A stretch of 32,248 nucleotides of DNA from an uncultured Acidimicrobiales bacterium (GCA_937969345.1 CALBVK010000449.1:1-32248), one strand, 5' to 3'; shown: positions 16,190 through 24,755, counted from the stretch's first letter. A program made the numbers and translations. The notes: generated from the letters alone by a model not told the origin.

Positions 16190-16789
16190 TTAGTTGATGT
16201 GGATGTCGGCGGTCATGCCGAGCGGTGCTACGCCGGGGACTCGAGACTCGCGAGAGAAGAGCTCTTCCATCATTGGTATGAAGTCCTCGATAGGCAAGGT
16301 CGGGTAGTCCGGGTCAAAGCAGTTCTGGTCGTAGTTCTGGCAGAACTTCACGCAGGACTCGTAGAACTCATGCTCCTGGTGAACGTCTCGGGCGTTTCGG
16401 TCGCCGTTCATGTGATGGAAGTAGTAGTAGCCCTGGAACAGGCCATGGTGCTTGATCACCCAATGGGTCTCGTCATCGATGTACGGAGCGAGCATCGCTG
16501 CTGCGGTAGCGCTGTGATTTTGCGGAGCGATTGGGTCGCCGATGTCGTGCAGTAAAGCTCCGACCACCATGTCGAGTGACTCGTTGGCTCGAAGGGCACG
16601 GGTGGCCGACTGAAGCGAGTGTTGGTATCGGTCGATCTGGTAGCCCATCTTTGGGCCTTCCATGATCTTGAGCAACGTGACCATGTTCTCGATGAGTTCG
16701 CCTTGGGTGTGTTCGGTGTAGAGCTTGCCGAGCATCTCGTAGTCGGCTTTCGTGCCGTGATCCATTTGCGTCCAGGTGACCATTTCCAT
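16190..16789 (-). CDS. HD-domain protein (metal-dependent; possible phosphohydrolase or diiron oxygenase)
   Basis: The 199-residue protein has the HD signature H57...H81-D82 in Y-Q-H-S-L-Q and L-L-H-D-I-G-D. Further possible metal ligands are H92 in Q-N-H-S-A-T and H114-H115 in I-K-H-H-G. The segment after the HD pair and the Y-Y-Y-F-H-H region resemble the PhnZ/MIOX-like branch, in which a di-iron centre oxidises a small substrate, more than typical nucleotide phosphohydrolases. I cannot decide between them. It follows thiP by 40 bases on the same strand and so may belong to the riboswitch-controlled operon. No clear Shine-Dalgarno is seen, and an M-V-T-W start two codons downstream is possible. 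Confidence 0.7.
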   Translation of the reverse strand: MEMVTWTQMDHGTKADYEMLGKLYTEHTQGELIENMVTLLKIMEGPKMGYQIDRYQHSLQSATRALRANESLDMVVGALLHDIGDPIAPQNHSATAAAMLAPYIDDETHWVIKHHGLFQGYYYFHHMNGDRNARDVHQEHEFYESCVKFCQNYDQNCFDPDYPTLPIEDFIPMMEELFSRESRVPGVAPLGMTADIHIN

Positions 16790-16829
16790 GCCTGAACGAT
16801 CGGCGATAAATCCTCCCGGGTCAAGCCCT

Positions 16830-18458
16830 TTAGAGGACGTTGGATCGATCGGCGCGATCGACGATCAGTAGAACGACGGTCGTTACCACCATCAAGATGA
16901 CGCTCAGCGCCATTGCCTGACCGCGAATGCTCTGGCCGGGTTGACTAAGTAGTCGGCCAATGGCCAGCGGAACCGTCATAAAATCGGGTCGCCTTCCAAC
17001 GAAGCTTGTCGCGCCAAACTCGCCGAGTGAGATGGCGAATGCGAATCCGGCTCCCACAACAAGTGCACGTCGTGCGATTGGGAAGTCGATGTCGCGGCGT
17101 ATCTGCGCCGGCGAACTTCCCATGCTTGCCGCGGCTTCGCGAAGGTGCGGGTCGATCGAACGAAGGACCGGCACAACCGCTCGGGTCACGAACGGGATAC
17201 CGATAAGCGCTTGTGTAAGTGGGATGATCATCCATGACTGACGGAGGTCGAGCCAGCCTGAATCGAACGTGATGAGAATTCCGAAACCTAAGGTCACCGC
17301 CGACGTGCCGAGCGGCAGGAGGTACCCAATGTCGAGGAGGCGGGAAACCTTCGCCGAGCTGTAGACGATCGCAATAGACGTCCACCCACCGACGACGGTC
17401 GCGATCGCCGTCGCAACGATCGCGAACCACAGTGAATTGACGAGCGCCCGATGCGGGCTCACGGTCAGAAAGGGTGGGCGCTCAGCGAGGGACCGGTAAT
17501 TGTCGAATCCAATTCCCGAACCGGTCTGAAGTGACTGCTCGACGAGGATGATGATCGGGACGCTGAGTAGCCCGATCGTGGAGACGATAGTGAACCACGA
17601 CAGGACGCTCGTACGTCCGTTGGGTGCCGGTCGGGCGCGCTCTGCGAGACGGTCGCTTTGGGCCAGCGACGACCGGAGCCGCAGGTTAAGTGCGACGAGC
17701 GCTACGACGGCGATGAGCTGCACGATCGAGAGCGCCGCAGCGGTGGCAAAGTCGGTGCGGCTGATCGCATAGCGGAAGACTTCCGTCTCGATGGTTCTCT
17801 GGCGTGCGCCACCCAGGATGAGTACGACACCAAAAGACGTGAACGTGAAGAGGAAGACGATCGACGTCGCGGCAAGTAGGGACGGGCGGAGACGTCGGAG
17901 CGTGATTCGAAAGAACGTCTGCCAGGCGGGCGTGCCCAAGGTGCGTGCAGCGTGTTCGTCGTCTCGGGAGAGCTGCCCCCAATAGCTGCCAACCGTGCGA
18001 ACCACCACAGCAACGTTGAAGAAGACGTGAGCGACGAGGATGGCGAACACTGACTTCGACAGTGAGAACGGACCGGAGGTAGCGCCGAGCCGGTCGCCGG
18101 TTGCGAGAAACGCGCCGGCAACGACGACGGTCGGCAAGACGAACGGCACGGTGACGAGCGCCTGCACCAAGCGCCGGCCTCGGAAGTTCACATTGGCGAT
18201 CACCGCAGCAAGGGGTAGTGCAACGACCAATGTCAACACGGTCGACGCAACCGCCTGCCACAACGTGAACCAGGCGACCGAGCGAATCGATGCCGACGTG
18301 AACGTTTCGACGATTGCGCCATTGCTGTCGGAGAGCCCTCGCCACAACAGTTGAGCCACCGGCCACACGAAGAAGAACGCGAGAAACACCGTCGGGCCGA
18401 CCGCGAGACCGGCCCGACGCAAAGTCTGGGGCGTTAGCTGGCCACGATGGTGTTCCAT
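16830..18458 (-). CDS. thiP: Thiamine ABC transporter permease, two fused permease halves
   Basis: The 542-residue protein has about 12 membrane segments in two repeats. Each repeat carries the cytoplasmic EAA loop that docks on the ATPase: E-H-A-A-R-T-L-G at about 168-175 and R-E-A-A-A-S-M-G at about 440-447. Both are followed by the family's hydrophobic/basic pattern. This layout is that of ThiP and of iron permeases such as FbpB. The TPP riboswitch upstream of the operon decides in favour of thiamine or a thiamine precursor. Its start overlaps the thiB stop by 25 bases, typical of a coupled operon. No ThiQ-type ATPase gene follows in the window, although one is needed for import. Confidence 0.85.
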   Translation of the reverse strand: MEHHRGQLTPQTLRRAGLAVGPTVFLAFFFVWPVAQLLWRGLSDSNGAIVETFTSASIRSVAWFTLWQAVASTVLTLVVALPLAAVIANVNFRGRRLVQALVTVPFVLPTVVVAGAFLATGDRLGATSGPFSLSKSVFAILVAHVFFNVAVVVRTVGSYWGQLSRDDEHAARTLGTPAWQTFFRITLRRLRPSLLAATSIVFLFTFTSFGVVLILGGARQRTIETEVFRYAISRTDFATAAALSIVQLIAVVALVALNLRLRSSLAQSDRLAERARPAPNGRTSVLSWFTIVSTIGLLSVPIIILVEQSLQTGSGIGFDNYRSLAERPPFLTVSPHRALVNSLWFAIVATAIATVVGGWTSIAIVYSSAKVSRLLDIGYLLPLGTSAVTLGFGILITFDSGWLDLRQSWMIIPLTQALIGIPFVTRAVVPVLRSIDPHLREAAASMGSSPAQIRRDIDFPIARRALVVGAGFAFAISLGEFGATSFVGRRPDFMTVPLAIGRLLSQPGQSIRGQAMALSVILMVVTTVVLLIVDRADRSNVL

Positions 18459-19552
18459 CGCTCGGTCCAGTCGTCCCGGTTCGTCTCGATAAGCGCTGGG
18501 TCGAGGGTTAACGCATCATCGACGAGTGGTCCCCATTCGACGAATGCGTCCGGGAGCGCTGCCTCGCCATTGGCCGGATAGACGAACATGTTCAGGGGGA
18601 CGTCTTCCTGGAAGGTTGTGCTGAGCATGAAGTCGATGAGTGCCGCCGCTGCTTCGGGGTTCGGGGTGCCATTGAGAACACCTGCGAACTCGATCTGACG
18701 GAAACAGCTGTCCTGAAGCACGCCGGTTGGAGGCGCGTCGACGGGGGGATCGGCGAAGAGGAACTCCGCTGGTGGGCTTGACGCGTAGGAGGTCACGATC
18801 GAACGAGCGCCGCCTCCGGCGATGAACTCTCCGTAGTACGCATCACTCCATCCGGCCGTGATCGACACATCGTTCTCGACGAGCGAGGCCCAGTAGTCTT
18901 CCCAGCCGTCCTCGCCGTACTTGGCGATCGTGGCAAGGAGGAACGAGAAGCCCGGCGATGAGGTCTCGGGGTTTTCGGTGACGAACTGACCAGCGTTGAT
19001 CGGGTCGATGAGATCGTCGAGCGAGTCAGGGGCGTCCCCGGGCAGAGCATCGGACCAGTAGTTGACGCACACGTCTCCGTAGTCGATAGGTGTAAGGCGA
19101 TGGAACGGATCGAGCTCGAGTTCGTCTGCAACGTCGTCGAGGCCTGGTGAGGTGTACGGGACGAATAGGTCGGCCTCGATTCCACGGCACATGAAGCTGT
19201 TGTCGATGCCAAACAAGACATCGGCGGTGGGGTTGTCCTTGGTGAGAACAGACTGGCTGACGAGTTGACCGGCGTCGCCAACAGCAACTTGTTCGACGAT
19301 GATTCCGGTCTGGTCGGTGAAGGCGGCGAGCGTGGTGTCGCTGAGCGCGAACGAGTCGTGGGTTGCCAGCGTGATCGTGGTGCCGGCGAGCCCGTCCGCG
19401 CTCACGTCGGTGATGGCCTCGATCGAGGGTTCATCAAAGCATGTTGAGGTCGTCTCACTCGAGGTGTCATCGCCGCACGCGGTGGCGAGCAACGCAAGCG
19501 CGGCGATCGAAGCGACCGCCCGAGTCAACGGGCGAGCAAATAGGTGAATCAT
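18434..19552 (-). CDS. thiB: Thiamine ABC transporter substrate-binding lipoprotein
   Basis: The 372-residue protein has a lipoprotein signal peptide (L-L-A-T-A-C, Cys26), then a Ser/Thr-rich tether and a type 2 periplasmic-binding fold. I-T-L-A-T-H-D-S-F-A-L-S matches the first strand of ThiB/TbpA proteins. T-P-I-D-Y-G-D-V-C-V-N-Y is the conserved mid-domain strand of this family and P-N-P-E-A-A-A-A-L-I-D-F the later helix. It captures thiamine (or TPP/HMP) outside the membrane for ThiP. A TPP riboswitch directly precedes it. The Shine-Dalgarno GGAGG lies 8 bases before the ATG and is inside the riboswitch P1 stem. The downstream permease gene overlaps it. Confidence 0.88.
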   Translation of the reverse strand: MIHLFARPLTRAVASIAALALLATACGDDTSSETTSTCFDEPSIEAITDVSADGLAGTTITLATHDSFALSDTTLAAFTDQTGIIVEQVAVGDAGQLVSQSVLTKDNPTADVLFGIDNSFMCRGIEADLFVPYTSPGLDDVADELELDPFHRLTPIDYGDVCVNYWSDALPGDAPDSLDDLIDPINAGQFVTENPETSSPGFSFLLATIAKYGEDGWEDYWASLVENDVSITAGWSDAYYGEFIAGGGARSIVTSYASSPPAEFLFADPPVDAPPTGVLQDSCFRQIEFAGVLNGTPNPEAAAALIDFMLSTTFQEDVPLNMFVYPANGEAALPDAFVEWGPLVDDALTLDPALIETNRDDWTERWNTIVAS

Positions 19553-19560
19553 GTCATCTT

Positions 19561-19650
19561 CCTCCGCTGGAATTACCCAGTTCAGGTCATGCGGGTCGGT
19601 GACGCTGTCGTCACCCTCTCAGCCCGGCATATGCCCGAGCTCCCCGGTGG
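19561..19650 (-). promoter_or_regulatory. TPP riboswitch (THI-box) controlling thiB-thiP
   Basis: On the minus strand the element shows the THI-box consensus blocks in order. CCGGGGAGC opens it, CTGAGAGGGTG follows, then the variable P3 arm region, ACCTGAACTGGGTAAT and CCAGCGGAGGA. P1 is directly readable: CCACCG (19650-19645) pairs with CGGAGG (19566-19561), with one A-A mismatch. The thiB Shine-Dalgarno GGAGG (19565-19561) is entirely within the 3' strand of P1. Ligand binding should therefore hide it and block translation when TPP is abundant. No terminator is needed or seen. Confidence 0.95.
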
Positions 19651-19721
19651 TTGGATTGTTGTGTGAAGTCTACGCCGATTGTTGAGTGAGCGACGAGGAA
19701 TCGATGCGGACGAAGTTCTGC

Positions 19722-19741
19722 GGTCACCTTGCAAGGTGACC
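19722..19741. promoter_or_regulatory. Perfect 20-bp palindrome between the thi operon and glgA
   Basis: GGTCACCTTGCAAGGTGACC equals its own reverse complement. It lies 66 bases upstream of the glgA start and 72 bases beyond the TPP aptamer, in the divergent promoter region. Perfect symmetry suggests a dimeric repressor operator. If transcribed it could form a long hairpin. The regulator is not identifiable. Confidence 0.45.
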
Positions 19742-19762
19742 CACTACAGCCGATAGTGCAGG

Positions 19763-19782
19763 TGTCGAGTGCACATTCGACA
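19763..19782. promoter_or_regulatory. Inverted repeat just upstream of glgA
   Basis: TGTCGA and TCGACA flank GTGCACAT, forming a 20-base interrupted palindrome 25 bases before the glgA GTG. It is shorter and less striking than the palindrome at 19722-19741. Its role as an operator is a guess from position. Confidence 0.25.
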
Positions 19783-19807
19783 GTAGTGACGACGGCTAGG
19801 AGCGCTA

Positions 19808-21196
19808 GTGAAAGTTGTGTTTGCGACCGCGGAGGCGGCACCCGTTGCCCGCGTCGGCGGTCTCGCTGAGGCGGCCGCTGGGCTTGTCCGTTCACTGCGA
19901 GCAACGACCGATGTCGAGCTCACCGTGGTGATGCCGGACTACGGCGATGTCGTGTTGGAGGTCGAGACCCGTTCGTTACTCTCGGTTCCCGAGTGGGTCG
20001 GCGAAGCATCCGTACGAACTGGCGTGGCTCCCGAACTTGGCGTCGTGCACCTGGTCAGCGTTCCTGGCATGGCACGCCCACATCCGTACGTCGATGCATC
20101 GGGTGTGGGGTGGGCGGACAATCACCAGCGGTTCTTTGGCTTCTCCGCTGCCGTCGCCGCCATCACCGACATGACCAAACCCGATGTTCTTCACCTAAAC
20201 GACTGGCATACGGCTATGACGTTGGCTTGGACGGACGTTCCATCGGTGTACACCATTCACACGCTGGGTTATCAGGGGCACGGCGACATTGGCTGGCTTC
20301 GTGCGATCGACACCGATCGGAGTACCGCGTTCGACCGACACGGCGAACTAAACCCGGCAGCGGGCGCGATTCGATTGGCAGATCAGGTCATTGCGGTCAG
20401 CCCGAATTATGCCGAGGAGATTCTCGATCCGGCGCGCGGAGCGGGTCTGCACACGCTCCTTGCAGGTCGTGGATCCGATCTGATCGGCATTCGCAACGGG
20501 ATCGACACGACGTTGTGGAACCCGGCAACCGATGCCCACATCACGAGTAGCTACGGACGCGACACAATCGCCGATAAGGCTGTCAACAAGGGCGCGCTTC
20601 TCGAAACCGTTGAATGGGAAGACGATGGTGGTCCGTTGATCGGTGTTGTCACGCGTCTCGTTGAACAAAAGGGCGTTGACATCTTGTTGGGCTTGGTGCC
20701 CTACCTCGAGCGAATGGGAGCGCGTCTCGTCGTACTCGGGAGCGGCGAAGAACGCCTGTCGCTGTGGGCTAGAGACCTGGCCGAGCAGTATCCGAGCGTC
20801 TTCCGTTTCGTGGACGGGTACGACCTCGTGCTGGCGCACCAGATTTTCGCTGGAGCGGATCTGTTCTGTATGCCGAGTCGGTTCGAGCCGTGTGGCCTCG
20901 CGCAGATGCAAGCAATGGCCTACGGCACGATCCCGGTGGTCACACCGGTTGGCGGGTTGGTCGACACCGTCATCGACATCGACGTGGAACCAAAGACTGG
21001 CACCGGTGTGGTCGCTCTCACGATCGACGGTCTGGGCATGTTGGATGCACTCCATCGAGGGGTGGCGTTGTGGAACAACAAGCGCAAGCGAACCTCAGTG
21101 CAAAAGCGTGGCATGAAGATCGATTGGAGCTGGGATCAACCAACCCAGCAGCATCTCGACGTGTACCGGGCAGCAGTGGAGCGCCGGTCGCAGTGA
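19808..21196 (+). CDS. glgA: Glycogen/starch synthase (GT5 glycosyltransferase)
   Basis: The 462-residue protein has the GT-B fold of bacterial glycogen synthases and would transfer glucose from ADP-glucose to a growing alpha-1,4-glucan. The N-terminal motif usually read K-x-G-G-L is A-R-V-G-G-L here (R about residue 16), so the ADP-glucose-contacting Lys is replaced by Arg. Other marks are intact: L-H-L-N-D-W-H-T, I-R-N-G-I-D, V-V-T-R-L-V-E-Q-K-G and the C-terminal P-S-R-F-E-P-C-G-L-A-Q-M-Q-A-M. The start is a GTG with AGGAG about 7 bases upstream. GlgC, which supplies ADP-glucose, is encoded convergently 0.6 kb downstream, so both steps of glycogen synthesis are here. Confidence 0.9.
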   Translation: MKVVFATAEAAPVARVGGLAEAAAGLVRSLRATTDVELTVVMPDYGDVVLEVETRSLLSVPEWVGEASVRTGVAPELGVVHLVSVPGMARPHPYVDASGVGWADNHQRFFGFSAAVAAITDMTKPDVLHLNDWHTAMTLAWTDVPSVYTIHTLGYQGHGDIGWLRAIDTDRSTAFDRHGELNPAAGAIRLADQVIAVSPNYAEEILDPARGAGLHTLLAGRGSDLIGIRNGIDTTLWNPATDAHITSSYGRDTIADKAVNKGALLETVEWEDDGGPLIGVVTRLVEQKGVDILLGLVPYLERMGARLVVLGSGEERLSLWARDLAEQYPSVFRFVDGYDLVLAHQIFAGADLFCMPSRFEPCGLAQMQAMAYGTIPVVTPVGGLVDTVIDIDVEPKTGTGVVALTIDGLGMLDALHRGVALWNNKRKRTSVQKRGMKIDWSWDQPTQQHLDVYRAAVERRSQ

Positions 21197-21272
21197 TCGC
21201 AGCGACCGCAACGTCTCACATACAGTGGGGTTCTGCCGACTGGGCCATTGCGGACTAGAGAGGAAGTGCGTC

Positions 21273-21740
21273 ATGCGACGTCAACTTTTGGGAACAGTAG
21301 CGATGGCCGTGCTGCTGCTCGGCTGTTCCGGCGATAGCACAACACGTGAAGAGGACGGCACGATCACCGAAGCGGGCGAAGTCCGCGTCGATGCTGTCCA
21401 AGAAGGTGATTGCGTCGACATCCCCGCATCCTCGGAAGTGAGCGAGTTCACCGGCATCCCGTGTGATGAAGCGCACGACGCTCAGGTCTACGCATTGTTC
21501 GAGATCGCCGGCGACGAGTTCCCCGGTGACGCCGAGGTGACCGCCCAAGGCGAGACTGGCTGCGCCTCGCGTTTCGAGGCATTTGTCGGTAAGTCTTACG
21601 AAGAGTCGATCTACTACATCAACACGGTTCGGCCAACCGAGCTCTCCTGGGAGCGCGGCGATCGAGAAGTGATCTGTTTGATCGCTCCAGAGGATGGGTC
21701 GCCGAAGCTCACCCAAGATCTCGCTGGCATTGGCGAGTAA
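21273..21740 (+). CDS. Septum_form-type (DUF4190-associated) lipoprotein
   Basis: From the ATG at 21273 the protein has 155 residues, with AGAGGAAG about 8 bases upstream. The signal peptide ends L-L-L-G-C, a clear lipobox. After an acidic stretch the domain shows V-Q-E-G-D-C-V-D, I-P-C-D-E-A-H-D-A-Q-V and a late R-E-V-I-C-L-I. These spaced cysteines and the P-C-x-x-x-H motif match the actinobacterial Septum_form domain, often found as exported proteins of unknown detailed role. A longer in-frame start at 21225 would place a signal peptide internally and is rejected. It is 76 bases downstream of glgA and convergent with glgC. Confidence 0.8.
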   Translation: MRRQLLGTVAMAVLLLGCSGDSTTREEDGTITEAGEVRVDAVQEGDCVDIPASSEVSEFTGIPCDEAHDAQVYALFEIAGDEFPGDAEVTAQGETGCASRFEAFVGKSYEESIYYINTVRPTELSWERGDREVICLIAPEDGSPKLTQDLAGIGE

Positions 21741-21769
21741 CGTCCGCTGTCAGCTTTGCCGTCGATGAC

Positions 21770-23014
21770 CTAGTTGACCATGGAGTTCTTGGCGATGACG
21801 ACGATTCCTTCGTCGCTCACCGTGTAGCGCTCGGCATCGGCGACGGGATCCACACCGATCTGAACACCGGCAGGAACGATCACGTTCTTGTCGATAACAC
21901 AGTTCCGCAGCACAGTCTCGGGTCCGACGGTTACATCGTCGAGCAGGACGACGTTCTCCAGGTCGGCGCCGTGGTGAATGTGGCTCCCCACCGAGACGAC
22001 CGAGTTCGACACGCGAGCGCCCGAAACGATCACGCCAGTGCTCACGATCGAGTTGATGACCGTTGGGTCGCCCGATCTCCAATCGGCAACAAACTTGGCT
22101 GGAGGTAGGTTGCGGCTATAGCTGAAGATCGGCCAGCTCGGGTTGTAGAGGTTGAAGATCGGCTCCGGCTGGACCAGGTCCATGTTGGCGGCGAAGTAGG
22201 AGTCGAGCGTTCCGACATCTCGCCAATAGTGCGAGTTGTCCTGGGTGTCGCCAGGGACGACGTTGGTGGTGAAGTCATAGACGTTGGCTTCGCCCTTGCT
22301 GACAAGCTCGGGGATGAGGTCACCGCCGATGTCGTGTTTGGAGCCATCCTTGCGGGCGTCGTCGGAGGCGAGGTCCATCAACATCTCGGTCGAGAAGATG
22401 TAGTTGCCCATCGACGCGAGGACTTCGCCCGGTGAGTCCGGTAGCCCTTGTGCGTTTTCGGGTTTCTCGTCGAACCGCAGAATCTTGTTCGAGTCTGGGC
22501 CAATCGTGATGACTCCGAACTGATTTGCTTCTTCGATCGGAACTCGGATGCCGGCGACCGTTGCTCCCTTGCCGCCGGCGAGGTGCGCGTCGAGCATTTG
22601 GCGAGCATCGATCCGGTAGATGTGGTCGGCGCCAAAGACGATGATGTTCTCTGGGCGCTCATCATCGATGAGGTTGAAGTTCTGGTAGATCGCGTCGAGC
22701 GAGCCGGTGAACCACTGTGGGCCGCGGCGCATCTGTGCCGGAACGGTGGTCACATAGTTGCCGAGTTCTGTGGAGAGGCTCCACGTTCGGGAGATGTGAA
22801 CGTCGAGGCTATGGGACTTGTACTGGGTGAGAACGACGATCTTTCGGTACCCGGAGTTGACCAGGTTGGAGATTGCGAAATCGATCAGCCGGTAGCGGCC
22901 GCCGAAGGGCACGGCAGGCTTTGCACGCTGCGCAGTGAGCGGCATGAGGCGCTTGCCTTCTCCACCTGCGAGAACCATGCAAAGCACGTTTGGACGACGA
23001 CCCGAATGCAACAT
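21770..23014 (-). CDS. glgC: Glucose-1-phosphate adenylyltransferase
   Basis: From the ATG at 23014 the protein has 414 residues and begins M-L-H-S-G-R-R-P-N-V-L-C-M-V-L-A-G-G-E-G-K-R-L. This is the nucleotide-binding loop of ADP-glucose pyrophosphorylase. K-P-A-V-P-F-G-G-R-Y-R-L-I-D-F, I-V-F-G-A-D-H-I-Y-R-I-D and R-F-D-E-K-P are standard GlgC motifs. The last 100 residues form the left-handed beta-helix of hexapeptide repeats (V-S-N-S-V-V, V-L-R-N-C-V-I). It makes ADP-glucose from glucose-1-phosphate and ATP, the committed step of glycogen synthesis. An upstream in-frame ATG at 23062 would overlap phoD and add 16 atypical residues, so 23014 is preferred. It follows phoD by 13 bases. Confidence 0.93.
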   Translation of the reverse strand: MLHSGRRPNVLCMVLAGGEGKRLMPLTAQRAKPAVPFGGRYRLIDFAISNLVNSGYRKIVVLTQYKSHSLDVHISRTWSLSTELGNYVTTVPAQMRRGPQWFTGSLDAIYQNFNLIDDERPENIIVFGADHIYRIDARQMLDAHLAGGKGATVAGIRVPIEEANQFGVITIGPDSNKILRFDEKPENAQGLPDSPGEVLASMGNYIFSTEMLMDLASDDARKDGSKHDIGGDLIPELVSKGEANVYDFTTNVVPGDTQDNSHYWRDVGTLDSYFAANMDLVQPEPIFNLYNPSWPIFSYSRNLPPAKFVADWRSGDPTVINSIVSTGVIVSGARVSNSVVSVGSHIHHGADLENVVLLDDVTVGPETVLRNCVIDKNVIVPAGVQIGVDPVADAERYTVSDEGIVVIAKNSMVN

Positions 23015-23027
23015 GGCAACACAGTAG

Positions 23028-24683
23028 TCAGGAGATGGACGCAATCCCGGGTGCCCCGGCATTGACTCGCAATGTGGTGTTCAATGCAATCGCTGAAGAC
23101 TCGCTGGTTCGGTCGTCGAGGAGGTGAATTTCGGTCGTCCACGCCGTGCTCGTCACCTCGCAGACCATGAACCCATTCTCCGGGGTGAAGTGCCGAACCT
23201 GTGGGTTTATGCCGAGAACGAGCGGTGCGAGATTGCGTAAGCTTTCCGGGAAGGCGGAGCTGATTGCAGGTGCCATGAACTCTGTGGCAATCACCGGAGT
23301 TTCAGGGTCGAATGGGTCTGCACGAACGTCGCCGCCAGAGGCCGCGTGGAAGTCGCCGCTCAGCACAATGAGGTTGTCCGAGGTCGCGGTCAAGGTCTCG
23401 AGCAGGGCCTTTCGCTCGCCGAAGTAGCCGTCCCAGGTATCGGTGTTAGTGGCTGGTACGTCGCCGGGAAATGCGTTGAGCCCGTGCATGTAGACCTGGT
23501 TTCCGAGCACGTTCCAGGTCGCGGTGGATGCCGCAACCTGTTGCTCGAGCCACGACCGTTGTTCGACTCCGAGCATGGTGTGAGTGGGGTCGGTCGCTGT
23601 AGGGCCCAGGAGGCGAACGCCGAGGTCACCGACACCGGGCAGGATTAGCGGTTCACCATCGGTTGGCTGAGGGTCTCGGTACTGGCGACCATCGAGCAGG
23701 TGCAGGTCGACGAGGGAACCCCACGACGTCGATCGGTAGATCGTGAAGTCGCCTTCGGGGCTCGGGGGGTCGAGGCGAACTGGCATGTTCTCCCACCAGG
23801 CCTGGTGCGCAGCGAGCCGTCGTTGTTCGAATGCGGCGCGGTCTTGGTCGTCTTCGGTGGCAAAGCCTGCGTGGTTGTTGTCGACCTCGTGGTCGTCCCA
23901 CGTGATGAGCCATGGCCTCGCAGCGTGGTGGGCTTGGAGGTGAGGATCCGATTTGTACAGCGCATAGCGAGACCGATATCCGTCGAGTGTCGTGACCTCG
24001 GGCGAGTTGTGAACCCGCTCGCCGGCGGAGCTGACTACGCCGCCATTACCCGGTCCGTATTCGTAGATGTAGTCGCCCAGCCAGACGAACAGGTCGAGGT
24101 CAGCGTCGGCGAGGTGACGGTGAGCTGCGTACGCTCCGCTCTCCCAGTTCTGACACGACGAGAATCCGAACCGAAGGGTGGTGTCGCCAGAGGCCGGAAC
24201 CGTCCGAGTTCGGCCGATGGCGGAGGTGTGCTCGCCGGCGCGAAATCGATACCAATACCAGCTGTCGGGTTCGAGGTTGGTCGCAAGCACATGAACGCTG
24301 TTCCCAAGTGCGGCCGGTGCCTCGTGGACGGAACTGTGGACCAGGTCAGTGAAGTTCTGATCTCGCGCGATGTCGAGGGCGACGGTGTAGTCGAGGCCGG
24401 TCGGCACCTGCTCGGCCGAGGTCAACAATCGGGTCCACAGGATGACCGATGTCGAGTCGGGGTCTCCGGAGGCGACCCCGAGGGCAAAGGGCGAAGATCC
24501 GTCGAAAGCAGGAGCGGCGACCGGAGTTGGTTGTGTAGTGGTCGTTGGTGCCTGCGTTGTCGCCGGCGAGCTCGTTGGGGTCGTGTCCGTGGCTGGCGTC
24601 GCGAGCGGGTCGGGCTGGTTGGTGCAGGCAGCAGCTGTCAGACCAAGTCCTGCGGCGAGCAGTTCACGTCGGGAGAGTGTCAC
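23028..24683 (-). CDS. phoD: PhoD-family alkaline phosphatase/phosphodiesterase, Tat lipoprotein
   Basis: The 551-residue protein begins M-T-L-S-R-R-E-L-L-A-A-G and reaches A-A-A-C at Cys20. It combines a twin-arginine signal with a lipobox. A Thr/Pro-rich tether spans about 21-60. An Fn3-like N-terminal domain follows, then the metallophosphatase domain. G-D-Y-I-Y-E-Y-G at 203-210, W-D-D-H-E-V-D-N-N-H at 262-271 and L-S-G-D-F-H-A-A near 435 are PhoD signatures binding Fe3+/Ca2+. It would release phosphate from phosphoesters outside the cell. The start is GTG. It is directly upstream of glgC on the same strand, an unusual pairing that may only reflect read-through. Confidence 0.9.
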   Translation of the reverse strand: MTLSRRELLAAGLGLTAAACTNQPDPLATPATDTTPTSSPATTQAPTTTTQPTPVAAPAFDGSSPFALGVASGDPDSTSVILWTRLLTSAEQVPTGLDYTVALDIARDQNFTDLVHSSVHEAPAALGNSVHVLATNLEPDSWYWYRFRAGEHTSAIGRTRTVPASGDTTLRFGFSSCQNWESGAYAAHRHLADADLDLFVWLGDYIYEYGPGNGGVVSSAGERVHNSPEVTTLDGYRSRYALYKSDPHLQAHHAARPWLITWDDHEVDNNHAGFATEDDQDRAAFEQRRLAAHQAWWENMPVRLDPPSPEGDFTIYRSTSWGSLVDLHLLDGRQYRDPQPTDGEPLILPGVGDLGVRLLGPTATDPTHTMLGVEQRSWLEQQVAASTATWNVLGNQVYMHGLNAFPGDVPATNTDTWDGYFGERKALLETLTATSDNLIVLSGDFHAASGGDVRADPFDPETPVIATEFMAPAISSAFPESLRNLAPLVLGINPQVRHFTPENGFMVCEVTSTAWTTEIHLLDDRTSESSAIALNTTLRVNAGAPGIASIS

Positions 24684-24732
24684 CTGCTCTTGTTAGCAGG
24701 CACTCGCGGCATATGGGTTGCAGTGCTCAAGA

Positions 24733-24750
24733 GAGCGCCTCGTAGCGCTC
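24733..24750 (-). terminator. Possible terminator after the DUF805 gene
   Basis: GAGCGC and GCGCTC form a 6-bp stem with a 6-base loop, 5 bases after the DUF805 stop. TCTT follows on the minus strand. It is short and lacks a good T-tract, so support is weak. Confidence 0.25.
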
Positions 24751-24755
24751 GGGAA

